Source: G965267425 sp965267425 (GTDB lineage Bacteria > Bacteroidota > Bacteroidia > Flavobacteriales_E > Vicingaceae). Taken from it: a DNA stretch of 64,000 bases. Shown in pieces: positions 34,784 to 44,001 of this stretch. The stretch's first letter is position 1. Each line of letters begins with the position of its first letter. Position numbers and translations under genes: made by a program. Where the stretch lies: positions 806,001 through 870,000 of the forward strand of contig OZ253959.1 in the NCBI GenBank assembly GCA_965267425.1. The letters are read 5' to 3'. The notes under the pieces are model-generated. The model saw only the letters and a program-made list of their open reading frames with translations, searched no databases and was not told the DNA's origin.

Positions 34784-37700
34784 ATGGCTTTTAAGCGTGA
34801 TACAAAGGTAAAAAGTGAATTTTCAAAAATTACCATAAGCCTGGCTTCACCGGAAATGATTTTAGAACGTTCTAGTGGAGAAGTTTTAAAACCAGAAACC
34901 ATTAACTACCGTACTTACAAACCAGAGCGTGATGGATTGTTTTGTGAGCGAATTTTCGGTCCGGTAAAAGATTGGGAATGTCATTGTGGAAAATACAAGC
35001 GTATCCGATACAAAGGAATCGTTTGTGACCGTTGTGGAGTTGAAGTAACGGAGAAGAAGGTGAGAAGAGAAAGAATGGGGCACATTTCTTTGGTGGTTCC
35101 AGTTGCTCATATCTGGTACTTTAAATCATTACCTAATAAAATTGGTTACTTATTAGGATTGCCAACAAAGAAATTGGATTCCATCATTTATTATGAAAGA
35201 TATGTGGTAATCCAACCAGGGCCTGCTAAGAATGTAGAAGGAGAGGCATTGAATTATTTGGATTTCCTTACAGAAGAAGAATACCTGGATATCATGGATG
35301 AGTTGCCGAAAGACAACCAATATCTTGAAGATTCAGATCCGAATAAGTTCATCGCCAAGATGGGTGCTGAGGCATTGTATGAATTGCTGAAAAGATTGCA
35401 ATTGGATGAATTGTCTTATGAATTGCGCCACAAGGCCAACAATGAGACTTCTCAACAACGAAAAAACGAAGCACTTAAGAGACTTCAAGTAGTTGAGGCT
35501 TTCAGACAGGCAAACGAACACATCGAAAACCGTCCGGAATGGATGATTGTGAAAGTTGTACCTGTTATTCCACCAGAATTGAGACCATTGGTTCCATTGG
35601 ATGGAGGAAGATTTGCCACTTCTGATTTGAATGATTTGTATCGAAGAGTGATTATCAGAAACAATCGATTGAAGAGATTGATTGAAATCAAAGCACCAGA
35701 AGTAATTCTTCGAAATGAGAAAAGGATGCTTCAGGAAGCTGTTGATTCACTTTTTGATAACTCTAGAAAATCAAGCGCTGTGAAGACTGAGTCAAACAGA
35801 GCTTTGAAATCTTTGAGTGACAGCTTGAAAGGTAAGTCTGGACGATTCCGTCAAAACTTATTGGGAAAACGTGTTGATTATTCTGCACGTTCGGTAATTG
35901 TTGTTGGACCAACATTGCAACTGCATGAATGTGGTCTTCCAAAAGATATGGCTGCTGAGCTTTACAAGCCATTCATTATGCGAAAGCTAATTGAAAGAGG
36001 TATTGTAAAAACAGTTAAATCAGCCAAGAAAATTGTTGATAAGAAAGAGCCAATCATCTGGGATATTCTTGAAAACGTGTTGAAAGGTCATCCGGTTCTT
36101 TTGAACAGGGCCCCAACGCTACACAGATTGGGTATTCAAGCATTCCAGCCTAAATTGATTGAAGGAAAAGCGATTCGTTTGCATCCATTGGTATGTACAG
36201 CGTTTAACGCTGACTTTGATGGTGACCAGATGGCTGTGCATCTTCCGTTAGGAAATGCGGCCATTTTGGAAGCACAGTTGTTGATGCTTGCATCACACAA
36301 CATCCTGAATCCTGCAAATGGATCACCTGTTACGGTGCCATCACAGGATATGGTGCTTGGATTGTACTACATTACCAAAGAACGAAAAAGCGTTAAAAGT
36401 CACCCAGTGAAAGGTGAAGGAATGTCTTTCTATTCTCCGGAAGAAGTGATTATTGCACACAATGAAGGTAGAGTAGATCTGCATGCTTCAATCAAATTGA
36501 GAAGAGAAGTTGAAGGGGAGGCTGAAGCTGAAGTATTGGAAACCACTGTAGGACGTGTATTGTTTAATCAGGTTGTTCCAAATGAGGTAGGATTCATTAA
36601 TGAATTGCTGACCAAAAAATCGTTGAGAGATATCATTGGTGATGTACTTCAAAAGAGTGGAACCGCTCGTACTGCTCAATTCTTGGATGATATCAAGAAC
36701 TTGGGTTATCGAATGGCCTTTGAAGGTGGACTTTCATTCAACCTGGATGATGTGGTTATTCCTGATGAGAAAATCGAAATGATTACCAAAGCTCATCAAC
36801 AAGTTGAAGAAGTAATGAATAACTATAACATGGGATTCATTACCAACAACGAACGATACAACCAGATCATTGATATTTGGACACACACCAATACAAGATT
36901 GACAACAACATTGATGGAGAACCTGAAAAATGATAATCAAGGATTCAACTCCATTTATATGATGTTTGATTCTGGAGCAAGGGGTAGTAAAGAGCAGATT
37001 CGTCAGTTGTCTGGTATGAGGGGGCTTATGGCAAAACCTCAGAAGTCAGGTTCCATGGGTCAAGAAATTATTGAAAACCCAATTCTGTCGAACTTTAAGG
37101 AAGGACTTTCCATTCTTGAGTACTTTATCTCTACTCACGGTGCGAGAAAAGGACTTGCGGATACGGCCCTTAAAACGGCGGATGCTGGTTACCTAACCAG
37201 AAGATTGGTTGACGTTGCTCAGGATGTGGTTATTAAAGCAGAGGATTGTGGTACGTTGAGAGGACTATTGATGTCTGCCTTGGAAAAAGACGATGAGGTT
37301 GTAGAATCATTGTATGACAGAATTCTTGGTAGAACAACTGTTCACGATGTATTCCACCCGACTTCAGGAGATTTAATCATTGAATCTGGAAAAGAAATCA
37401 ATGAAGAGATTGCTGCCATTATTGAAGAATCACCAATTGAAGAAATTGAGATTCGTTCGGTATTGACGTGTGAATTGAAAAGAGGAGTATGTTCTAAGTG
37501 TTATGGAAGAAACCTGGCAACTGGTAGAATGGTGAAAAGTGGAGAAGCAGTTGGTGTAATTGCGGCACAATCCATTGGAGAGCCGGGAACACAGTTGACA
37601 CTTCGTACATTCCACGTGGGTGGAACAGCATCTAAAATTGCAGACGAATCTCGAATAGAAGCCAAATACGATGGTAAGATTGAATTCGACGAATTGCGTA

Positions 37701-39085
37701 CGGTAACTACCAAAGGTAAAGATGGAGAGAATGTAGAGATGGTTATTGGTCGTTCGGCAGAAATGAGAATCATTGACAAGAACACCAATATTGTTTTAAC
37801 CACCAATAACGTTCCTTACGGTTCATATTTGTATGTAAAAAACAATGCGACGGTTAAGAAAGGAAAATTGATTTGTGAGTGGGATCCTTACAATGCTGTA
37901 ATCATTGCAGAAACTGCTGGTAAGATTGTCTTTGAAAACATTATTGATGGAGTTACCTATAAAGAAGAGTCTGATGATCAGACAGGATTTAAGGAGAAGG
38001 TAATCATCGAAACCAAAGACAAAAAGGTGATTCCTTCTATCAAAGTGAAAGTTGGAAAGGATATTGTAAAATCATACAATATTCCAGTGAATGCCCACAT
38101 TGTAGTTGAAGATGGAGAGAAGATTGAATCGGGAAAAACCATTGTAAAGATTCCTAGAGTTTCTGGTAAAATGGGTGATATCACCGGTGGTCTTCCACGT
38201 GTAACGGAATTGTTTGAGGCCAGAAACCCATCCAACCCTGCGGTTGTGTCTGAAATTGATGGAATCGTTTCGTTTGGTAAGATCAAAAGAGGTAACAGGG
38301 AAGTAATTGTTACTTCTAAAACAGATCAAGTGAAGAAGTACCTCATCAACTTGTCCAAGCATATTCTTGTACAGGAAAATGATTTCGTAAAAGCAGGTAT
38401 GGTACTTTCTGATGGTTCTGTTACACCAGCTGATATTTTGGCCATTAAAGGTCCTACGAAAGTTCAGGAATACCTGGTAAATGAAATTCAGGAAGTTTAT
38501 CGTTTGCAGGGTGTGAAAATCAATGATAAACACTTTGAAGTCATTGTAAGACAAATGATGAGAAAAGTAACCATCGTTGATCCGGGAGATACTAGATTCT
38601 TGGAGAACCAAATCGTTAATAAGGCTGACTTCATGGAAGAAAATGATGAGATTTTCGGACAAAAAGTAGTCATTGACGCTGGAGATTCTGAAAATCTAAA
38701 AGAAGGGCAAATCGTTTCTTCAAGAAAGTTGAGAGATGAAAACTCGAGACTGAAAAGACTTGATAAGAAAGGTGTAGAATCAAGAGATGCGGTAGCAGCC
38801 ACTTCTAGTCCTGTGTTGCAAGGTATTACTAAAGCTTCGCTGCAGACGCAAAGTTTCATTTCGGCAGCTTCCTTCCAGGAAACTACCAAAGTGTTGAACG
38901 AAGCAGCTGTAAACGGAAAAGAAGATTACTTAATGGGATTGAAAGAAAACGTAATTGTTGGTCATTTGATTCCAGCGGGTACAGGTTTGAAAGATTACCA
39001 GAATTTGGTAGTTGGTTCGAAAGAAGAATACGAAAAACTTGTGGCCGCCAAAGAAGAATCTACAGTTGAGGTAAACGATGAGTGA
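34784..39085 (+). CDS. rpoC: DNA-directed RNA polymerase subunit beta'
   Basis: Carries the catalytic Mg2+ site, NADFDGDQ (residues 475-482), plus the N-terminal zinc site (CHCGKYKRI...CDRCGVEV) and the second zinc site (CELKRGVCSKCYGRNL). 1433 residues, the usual Bacteroidota length. The trigger-loop region (SIGEPGTQLTLRTFH) is intact. Its last 8 bases overlap the next gene. Confidence 0.98.
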   Translation: MAFKRDTKVKSEFSKITISLASPEMILERSSGEVLKPETINYRTYKPERDGLFCERIFGPVKDWECHCGKYKRIRYKGIVCDRCGVEVTEKKVRRERMGHISLVVPVAHIWYFKSLPNKIGYLLGLPTKKLDSIIYYERYVVIQPGPAKNVEGEALNYLDFLTEEEYLDIMDELPKDNQYLEDSDPNKFIAKMGAEALYELLKRLQLDELSYELRHKANNETSQQRKNEALKRLQVVEAFRQANEHIENRPEWMIVKVVPVIPPELRPLVPLDGGRFATSDLNDLYRRVIIRNNRLKRLIEIKAPEVILRNEKRMLQEAVDSLFDNSRKSSAVKTESNRALKSLSDSLKGKSGRFRQNLLGKRVDYSARSVIVVGPTLQLHECGLPKDMAAELYKPFIMRKLIERGIVKTVKSAKKIVDKKEPIIWDILENVLKGHPVLLNRAPTLHRLGIQAFQPKLIEGKAIRLHPLVCTAFNADFDGDQMAVHLPLGNAAILEAQLLMLASHNILNPANGSPVTVPSQDMVLGLYYITKERKSVKSHPVKGEGMSFYSPEEVIIAHNEGRVDLHASIKLRREVEGEAEAEVLETTVGRVLFNQVVPNEVGFINELLTKKSLRDIIGDVLQKSGTARTAQFLDDIKNLGYRMAFEGGLSFNLDDVVIPDEKIEMITKAHQQVEEVMNNYNMGFITNNERYNQIIDIWTHTNTRLTTTLMENLKNDNQGFNSIYMMFDSGARGSKEQIRQLSGMRGLMAKPQKSGSMGQEIIENPILSNFKEGLSILEYFISTHGARKGLADTALKTADAGYLTRRLVDVAQDVVIKAEDCGTLRGLLMSALEKDDEVVESLYDRILGRTTVHDVFHPTSGDLIIESGKEINEEIAAIIEESPIEEIEIRSVLTCELKRGVCSKCYGRNLATGRMVKSGEAVGVIAAQSIGEPGTQLTLRTFHVGGTASKIADESRIEAKYDGKIEFDELRTVTTKGKDGENVEMVIGRSAEMRIIDKNTNIVLTTNNVPYGSYLYVKNNATVKKGKLICEWDPYNAVIIAETAGKIVFENIIDGVTYKEESDDQTGFKEKVIIETKDKKVIPSIKVKVGKDIVKSYNIPVNAHIVVEDGEKIESGKTIVKIPRVSGKMGDITGGLPRVTELFEARNPSNPAVVSEIDGIVSFGKIKRGNREVIVTSKTDQVKKYLINLSKHILVQENDFVKAGMVLSDGSVTPADILAIKGPTKVQEYLVNEIQEVYRLQGVKINDKHFEVIVRQMMRKVTIVDPGDTRFLENQIVNKADFMEENDEIFGQKVVIDAGDSENLKEGQIVSSRKLRDENSRLKRLDKKGVESRDAVAATSSPVLQGITKASLQTQSFISAASFQETTKVLNEAAVNGKEDYLMGLKENVIVGHLIPAGTGLKDYQNLVVGSKEEYEKLVAAKEESTVEVNDE

Positions 39086-39395
39086 TATGGAACAAAAAGG
39101 CGAAGATCACAAACTCAATATTGAATTGAGTGAAGATATCGCTGATGGTACCTATTCCAATTTGGTCATCATTAGCCACTCTAATTCAGAATTTGTTTTG
39201 GATTTCATTCGGGTGATGCCCGGAATGCCCAAAGCAAAGGTGAAATCAAGGGTGTTGATGACTCCTCAGCACGCAAAAAGACTTGCCAGGGCTTTGGATG
39301 AGAACATTCGAAAGTATGAGTCGACGAATGGAACCATTCAAGAGGTTGAACCTCCGAACATTCCATTGAATTTTGGACCTACTGGTGAAGCATAA
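39078..39395 (+). CDS. DUF3467 protein
   Basis: Conserved small protein of 105 residues and unknown function. Recognisable core: YSNLVIISHSNSEFVLDFIRVMPGMPKAKVKSRVLMTPQHAKRLARALDENIRKYE, in which SEFVLDF and the PxHAKRL helix are the family features. The start overlaps the rpoC stop region by 8 bases, so translation is probably coupled to that of beta'. Location suggests a link to transcription, but nothing in the sequence shows DNA or polymerase binding. A second in-frame ATG lies at 39087. Confidence 0.85.
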   Translation: MSDMEQKGEDHKLNIELSEDIADGTYSNLVIISHSNSEFVLDFIRVMPGMPKAKVKSRVLMTPQHAKRLARALDENIRKYESTNGTIQEVEPPNIPLNFGPTGEA

Positions 39396-39396
39396 A

Positions 39397-39428
39397 AAAA
39401 AAGCCATCTGATTTCAGATGGCTTTTTT
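39397..39428. terminator. Bidirectional terminator after the rpoBC operon
   Basis: Stem AGCCATCTG (39402-39410) with CAGATGGCT (39415-39423), flanked by six or more A on the left and T on the right. It ends the rpoC-DUF3467 transcript and also suits the convergent patatin gene. Confidence 0.9.
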
Positions 39429-39441
39429 ATTTCTTATCCTT

Positions 39442-41796
39442 TTAGTCGTGGATTTTTCGATTGAACAACACATACCCAAAATGAATCAAGAAACTAAATT
39501 GGTTTTTTGATTCGTCCAGGAAATTAATGGAGATATTATTGTAATAATTAAATTGTCCAGCAACCATTCCAAAAGGAAGTTCATAGGTGGCTGCTACAGA
39601 TGTAACAAAATGTTGAGGTACATCTGCTGTTCTGTAAACGGCTTCCTGCTGATCATTTTGGACAATTTCTTCAACTGCCTGAAAAACATATCCTTCCGTT
39701 CGGATTGTAAAATTTCTGAACGGTGTATACAGCAATTTAGCTCCTCCGGCCACATATTTATGGGCTCTAAATTCTTCTATGAATAATGTTTTTGTTTCTG
39801 TGATGGGCGCAAATTCCTTTGTATTTAATATGGTAGCTGTATAATTTGAGAAAAAAGGCTGATCGGAATAAAGTCCTTCAATTAAGATTCCCGGTCGTAT
39901 TTTTCCTCTTTTATTGAAATATTTATTGAAACTAAATTCAAGCCGAAAAAATTCAAGATCTTGCTCAATGGTTTCTTTGACAGGAGTTCGGCTACCACCT
40001 GTGGTTCTTTCTTTTCCACTGATCAATGCCGCTTTGAAGTACAATCTACTCCCTTCATCTTCATATTGTTTTCTGTTGAAGGAATTACGTTCAAATTGAA
40101 CATACGTATGCGAGTTGGTAAATCTGGTTAAGTCAGTTGTATCAAATCGCGTGAAATCATTGGATTGGTAATATTCATTTCTCAACTCACCAAAACTATA
40201 ACCTGCACTAAACTTACCATAACGGTTGATAGGTAAACCAAATTCGTACCTGAAATAACTATCCTTGTAAATGAGATAAGAAGGTCTATTGGTTTCCAGA
40301 ATCAACTCATCATTTCGAAAGTAGTCCCATTTATTCAGCAAGCCACTAATTTCAAAATACAACGGTAATGTTGAAGAAAAATCAACGCGAATACTACCCT
40401 TTCCTGAAGTATAAAATTGACCAAAATAGGCATTGGCTCCAATGATGATAGGAGTTTTGGAAAAAATATGGTATTGAATTCCAGCAAATCCCTGATTAAT
40501 TGGACTAGAGGCGATGTTCCCCCCAAAAGACAAAAACAATGGTTTCTCTTCCTTCATGTCCAATTCCAATAGATAGTTACCGGTATTCGATTTGTACATC
40601 AATGACGGATAAACCTGGTTGACATAATCTTCCGAAGCTACCCTCATAACGGAACGTTTCAAATCACTCAGTTTTCCTGATTTAGCACTTCTATTCATAA
40701 TGCTCTGAACATAATCAGTTTGTGACTTAGACAGGCCACTGATTTCAACACTGTCAACAACCACCTCTGGTCTTTTCTGTCTGAATTGATTTCGTTTTGT
40801 GAGTAAAGCATCTTTTGGAACACGTCTCTCAATTTTACTTTTGATATCGGGTAATTTGTCAACGGTAGACTGATATCCTCTATCTACAATTTCTTTTGTA
40901 TTCGTAAAATCGAATAAGTTTCTATCGGAAATATCTGGTTCCACAACCACACCATCTGTACAATCAATGCTGTATTTCTGATTATTAGAAAGCATCACTT
41001 TCAATTGAGAAATAAGATTATCCTCTTCCGGTTCAGGAAAGTTTCCGGATACATTGCAGCCCAAAATGATGTCAGGACCAAATTCATTACACAACACTTT
41101 ACTTGGGAAGTTATCATACAATCCTCCGTCATACAGCAACACACCATCAATTCTAACAGGCTTTAAATAAAACGGATAAGACATAGAAGCCCTTATCGCT
41201 GAGGCCAAATCTCCTTCATCTAAAACCACCTCTACCTTTTTAATGATGTCGGAAGTAACACATCGAAATGGAACCATTAAGCTGTCAAAGTCATTTTTAT
41301 ATACACTTTGGTAGGGTGCCAATAATTCCATGAGTGCATAATCAAACGAAGTTGAATTTTTAACATTGGTTGGGATATTTTCTTCAATGCCATCCTTAGG
41401 GGAGAGCTTGATGGTAACCCATGAGGCATCAGGATTTTCATCCTTAAAGAAATAGGCGTATTCTTCTGCAACGTACCCTCGTACTATTTTTTCAAATTCC
41501 TCGCTGGTAGTCATTGCTTCGATTTCTTCTGGTGAATAACCTGAAGCGTATAATCCTCCAACTAAGGCGCCGCTTGAAGTTCCAGCAATAAAATCTATGG
41601 GAATATTATTTTCTTCAAGCGCTTTCAAGAAACCAATATGTGCCATACCACGAGCACCACCTCCACTTAAGACAATGCCAACTTTTTGGGCATTTGATGG
41701 CATGGCCAAGCAAATTGCCATAATGAAGACAAGCAATTTAGCCACATTCTGTTTCCGCAAGATTGATAATATGCCTATCCAGGGGGTCATCATCAA
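39442..41796 (-). CDS. Patatin-like phospholipase with outer-membrane barrel
   Basis: 784-residue predicted outer-membrane lipase. A membrane/signal segment (about 18-37, ending PSNA) is followed by the patatin domain: oxyanion loop GGGARG (45-50), nucleophile elbow GTSSG with Ser74, and DGG with Asp223, giving an intact Ser-Asp dyad. A POTRA-like stretch (VVVDSVEISGLSKSQTDYVQ) near residue 345 links to a C-terminal barrel rich in beta strands. The layout matches PlpD-type patatin autotransporters and the Bacteroidota patatin/BamA-like family. It overlaps the BtuF-like gene upstream by 4 bases. The last strands end YVLFNRKIHD. Confidence 0.87.
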   Translation of the reverse strand: MMMTPWIGILSILRKQNVAKLLVFIMAICLAMPSNAQKVGIVLSGGGARGMAHIGFLKALEENNIPIDFIAGTSSGALVGGLYASGYSPEEIEAMTTSEEFEKIVRGYVAEEYAYFFKDENPDASWVTIKLSPKDGIEENIPTNVKNSTSFDYALMELLAPYQSVYKNDFDSLMVPFRCVTSDIIKKVEVVLDEGDLASAIRASMSYPFYLKPVRIDGVLLYDGGLYDNFPSKVLCNEFGPDIILGCNVSGNFPEPEEDNLISQLKVMLSNNQKYSIDCTDGVVVEPDISDRNLFDFTNTKEIVDRGYQSTVDKLPDIKSKIERRVPKDALLTKRNQFRQKRPEVVVDSVEISGLSKSQTDYVQSIMNRSAKSGKLSDLKRSVMRVASEDYVNQVYPSLMYKSNTGNYLLELDMKEEKPLFLSFGGNIASSPINQGFAGIQYHIFSKTPIIIGANAYFGQFYTSGKGSIRVDFSSTLPLYFEISGLLNKWDYFRNDELILETNRPSYLIYKDSYFRYEFGLPINRYGKFSAGYSFGELRNEYYQSNDFTRFDTTDLTRFTNSHTYVQFERNSFNRKQYEDEGSRLYFKAALISGKERTTGGSRTPVKETIEQDLEFFRLEFSFNKYFNKRGKIRPGILIEGLYSDQPFFSNYTATILNTKEFAPITETKTLFIEEFRAHKYVAGGAKLLYTPFRNFTIRTEGYVFQAVEEIVQNDQQEAVYRTADVPQHFVTSVAATYELPFGMVAGQFNYYNNISINFLDESKNQFSFLIHFGYVLFNRKIHD

Positions 41797-42584
41797 TTCA
41801 AAATTGACGTCAATTTATGAAAATATTGAGGTGCATGAATCATTCTTGAACCATACCATGAAAAATATGTGGCATCAACCAAGTGTATTTTGCTTTTGGG
41901 AAAATGCACTTGCACTTCTGGAATGTGCTTTTCACTGAAAGGGTAAGGTTCCGATGAAAGAATAATGTTGTCCGGTTGCCATTCATTTATTTGTTCAGGT
42001 GACAGCTCAGGATAACGATCATGTGAATCGAGTAAATTTTTCCATCCAAAACACTCCATCATGCTGTGGATAAATGTGTTATTGCCGGCAGCCATGTAAG
42101 GATCTTTCCAAATAAGGTATATGGCTGATTGTTTATGTATAGGCTTTTGTTCATTCCAGGAATCAAAAGCCACTTGAATATCCTTTATAATTTTGGATGA
42201 TTCATTTTTTTTATTGGTGAGTTCTCCAATACTTTTAATCATGTCCATTGCATCCTGCTTGGTTACCACGTCACTCAGCCAAACTGGATAATCTTTTCTC
42301 AAAAGTTCAATATCGGATAACGTATTTTCTTCTTTATTTCCAATGATTAAGTCGGGACGCAGTTTTTCAATTTTCGCATGATTAACGGACTTAGTTCCAC
42401 CAACTTTGGTTTTTTCATCGCATAAATTTTTAGGATGAATACAAAACTTGGTGATTCCTGAAATTTCAGAAGAAAGACCTAGATCAAAAAGCAATTCGGT
42501 TTGAGATGGAACAAGCGAAACGATTCGTTTCGGAACTTGATGAATAACCACTTCTGAATCTGTTTGATCCTTAAAACGGTGCAT
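41793..42584 (-). CDS. Helical-backbone metal/cobalamin receptor (BtuF-like)
   Basis: 263 residues of the BtuF/FecB substrate-binding fold: KRIVSLVPSQTELLFDLGL, VGGTKSVNHAKIEKLRPDLIIG, and the C-terminal RYPELSPEQINEWQPDNIIL. These strands match vitamin B12 receptors most closely. No signal peptide or lipobox is visible and no ABC permease or ATPase gene is adjacent. It may act in the cytoplasm, or a start further upstream may have been missed; the ATG here lies only 3 bases after the cbs stop. The ligand is inferred, not shown. Confidence 0.8.
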   Translation of the reverse strand: MHRFKDQTDSEVVIHQVPKRIVSLVPSQTELLFDLGLSSEISGITKFCIHPKNLCDEKTKVGGTKSVNHAKIEKLRPDLIIGNKEENTLSDIELLRKDYPVWLSDVVTKQDAMDMIKSIGELTNKKNESSKIIKDIQVAFDSWNEQKPIHKQSAIYLIWKDPYMAAGNNTFIHSMMECFGWKNLLDSHDRYPELSPEQINEWQPDNIILSSEPYPFSEKHIPEVQVHFPKSKIHLVDATYFSWYGSRMIHAPQYFHKLTSILN

Positions 42585-42587
42585 GAA

Positions 42588-43937
42588 TTAGTTTATTACA
42601 GCCACAACATCATATAATGTGATGATATGTACTTTGTCATTTGCATCCTTAACCAATAAAGCTTCATTGTCTTTGTTCAACAGATTGGAGATTTCTTCAA
42701 TAGAAGCATTGGCTTCTACAAAAGGAAAAGGCTTTTCCATGATTCCTTCAACGGAAGCCCCGTTTTGTTTTATGATTTCACTAAAAACGAGTTTATCCCG
42801 CAATGATCCAACGTAATCACCATTGTCTACAACAGGAATCTGAGATATTTCATATTGGTTAAATAACTCAGCTACTTCCTGCAAAGAATTGTCTTTACTG
42901 GCTGTTATTAACGGTTGATGTTGATGATTCTTAATCAAATCAATGGCTGTATAATTGGATTTATTCAAAAACCCTCTTTCTTTCATCCAATCATCGTTAA
43001 ATATCTTTCCAACATATCGACTTCCGTGATCATGGAATATCACCACCACCAAATCCTCTTTGGTCAGTTGCTCTTTCATTTGGATTAATCCAGCCACCGC
43101 ACAACCTGCAGAGTTCCCTACAAATATTCCTTCTTCTTTTGCCAGTCTGCGTGTCATTAACATTCCATCTTTATCGGTCACCTTTTCAAATTGATCAATC
43201 AAATCGAATTCCACATTGGCAGGAAGAATATCTTCACCAATACCTTCTGTTAAATAAGAGTAGATTTCTGATTCATCGAATTCACCCGTTTCATGATATT
43301 TCTTGAACACTGAACCATAGGTGTCAATTCCCCAAATTTTAATATTTGGATTTTGTTCTTTAAGATATTTGGCAACTCCAGAAATGGTACCTCCGGTGCC
43401 AACACCCACAACGAGGTGGGTAATTTTTCCTTCCGTTTGTTCCCAGATTTCTGGTCCCGTAGTTTCGTAATGTGCCTTACGATTTGACAAGTTATCGTAT
43501 TGGTTCGGATAGAATGAATTGGGAATTTCCTGGTTTAGTTTTTTAGCTACGGAATAATATGAACGTGGGTCATCCGCTGCCACATTGGTAGGTGTCACAA
43601 CCACTTCGGCACCCATGGCACGTAAAATGTCCATTTTTTCCTTTGACTGTTTATCAGGCATGGTACATATCAGCTTGTATCCTCTGGCAATGGCAACCAA
43701 AGCTAGTCCCATACCCGTATTACCTGACGTACCTTCAATGATGGTGCCACCGGGTTTTAACAAACCTTCTTTCTCTGCATCTTCCACCATTTTCAACGCC
43801 ATTCTATCCTTTATGGAATTTCCTGGGTTAAATGTTTCCACCTTGGCCAAAATGGTTGCAGGAATCTCTTCAACTATCTTGTTCAATTTAACCAAAGGGG
43901 TGTCTCCAATGGTTTCTACAATGTTGTTATAATACAT
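42588..43937 (-). CDS. Cystathionine beta-synthase (PLP domain plus two CBS domains)
   Basis: Forms cystathionine from serine and homocysteine, or acts as a cysteine synthase. 449 residues: the PLP domain has the lysine K43 in NPGNSIKDR, the phosphate/substrate loop GTSGNTGMG and the GVGTGGTISG cofactor loop. From about residue 335 two CBS domains follow (ITASKDNSLQEVAELFNQYEISQIPVV and the EGIMEKPFPFVEANASIEEI part), which may sense nucleotides or SAM. A YxG-type arrangement alone cannot split the two activities. Own promoter box; leads the minus-strand group with the BtuF-like and patatin genes. Confidence 0.9.
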   Translation of the reverse strand: MYYNNIVETIGDTPLVKLNKIVEEIPATILAKVETFNPGNSIKDRMALKMVEDAEKEGLLKPGGTIIEGTSGNTGMGLALVAIARGYKLICTMPDKQSKEKMDILRAMGAEVVVTPTNVAADDPRSYYSVAKKLNQEIPNSFYPNQYDNLSNRKAHYETTGPEIWEQTEGKITHLVVGVGTGGTISGVAKYLKEQNPNIKIWGIDTYGSVFKKYHETGEFDESEIYSYLTEGIGEDILPANVEFDLIDQFEKVTDKDGMLMTRRLAKEEGIFVGNSAGCAVAGLIQMKEQLTKEDLVVVIFHDHGSRYVGKIFNDDWMKERGFLNKSNYTAIDLIKNHQHQPLITASKDNSLQEVAELFNQYEISQIPVVDNGDYVGSLRDKLVFSEIIKQNGASVEGIMEKPFPFVEANASIEEISNLLNKDNEALLVKDANDKVHIITLYDVVAVIN

Positions 43938-43952
43938 GCACTAATTTTTTGG

Positions 43953-43960
43953 CAAAGGTA
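43953..43960 (-). promoter_or_regulatory. Promoter -7 box for the cystathionine beta-synthase gene
   Basis: TACCTTTG on the minus strand, 15 bases before the ATG at 43937. No clear -33 TTG. Confidence 0.5.
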
Positions 43961-44001
43961 ATCATTACGCCTAGCTTAAAAGGAAATTTCCAGCAAACAT
44001 T

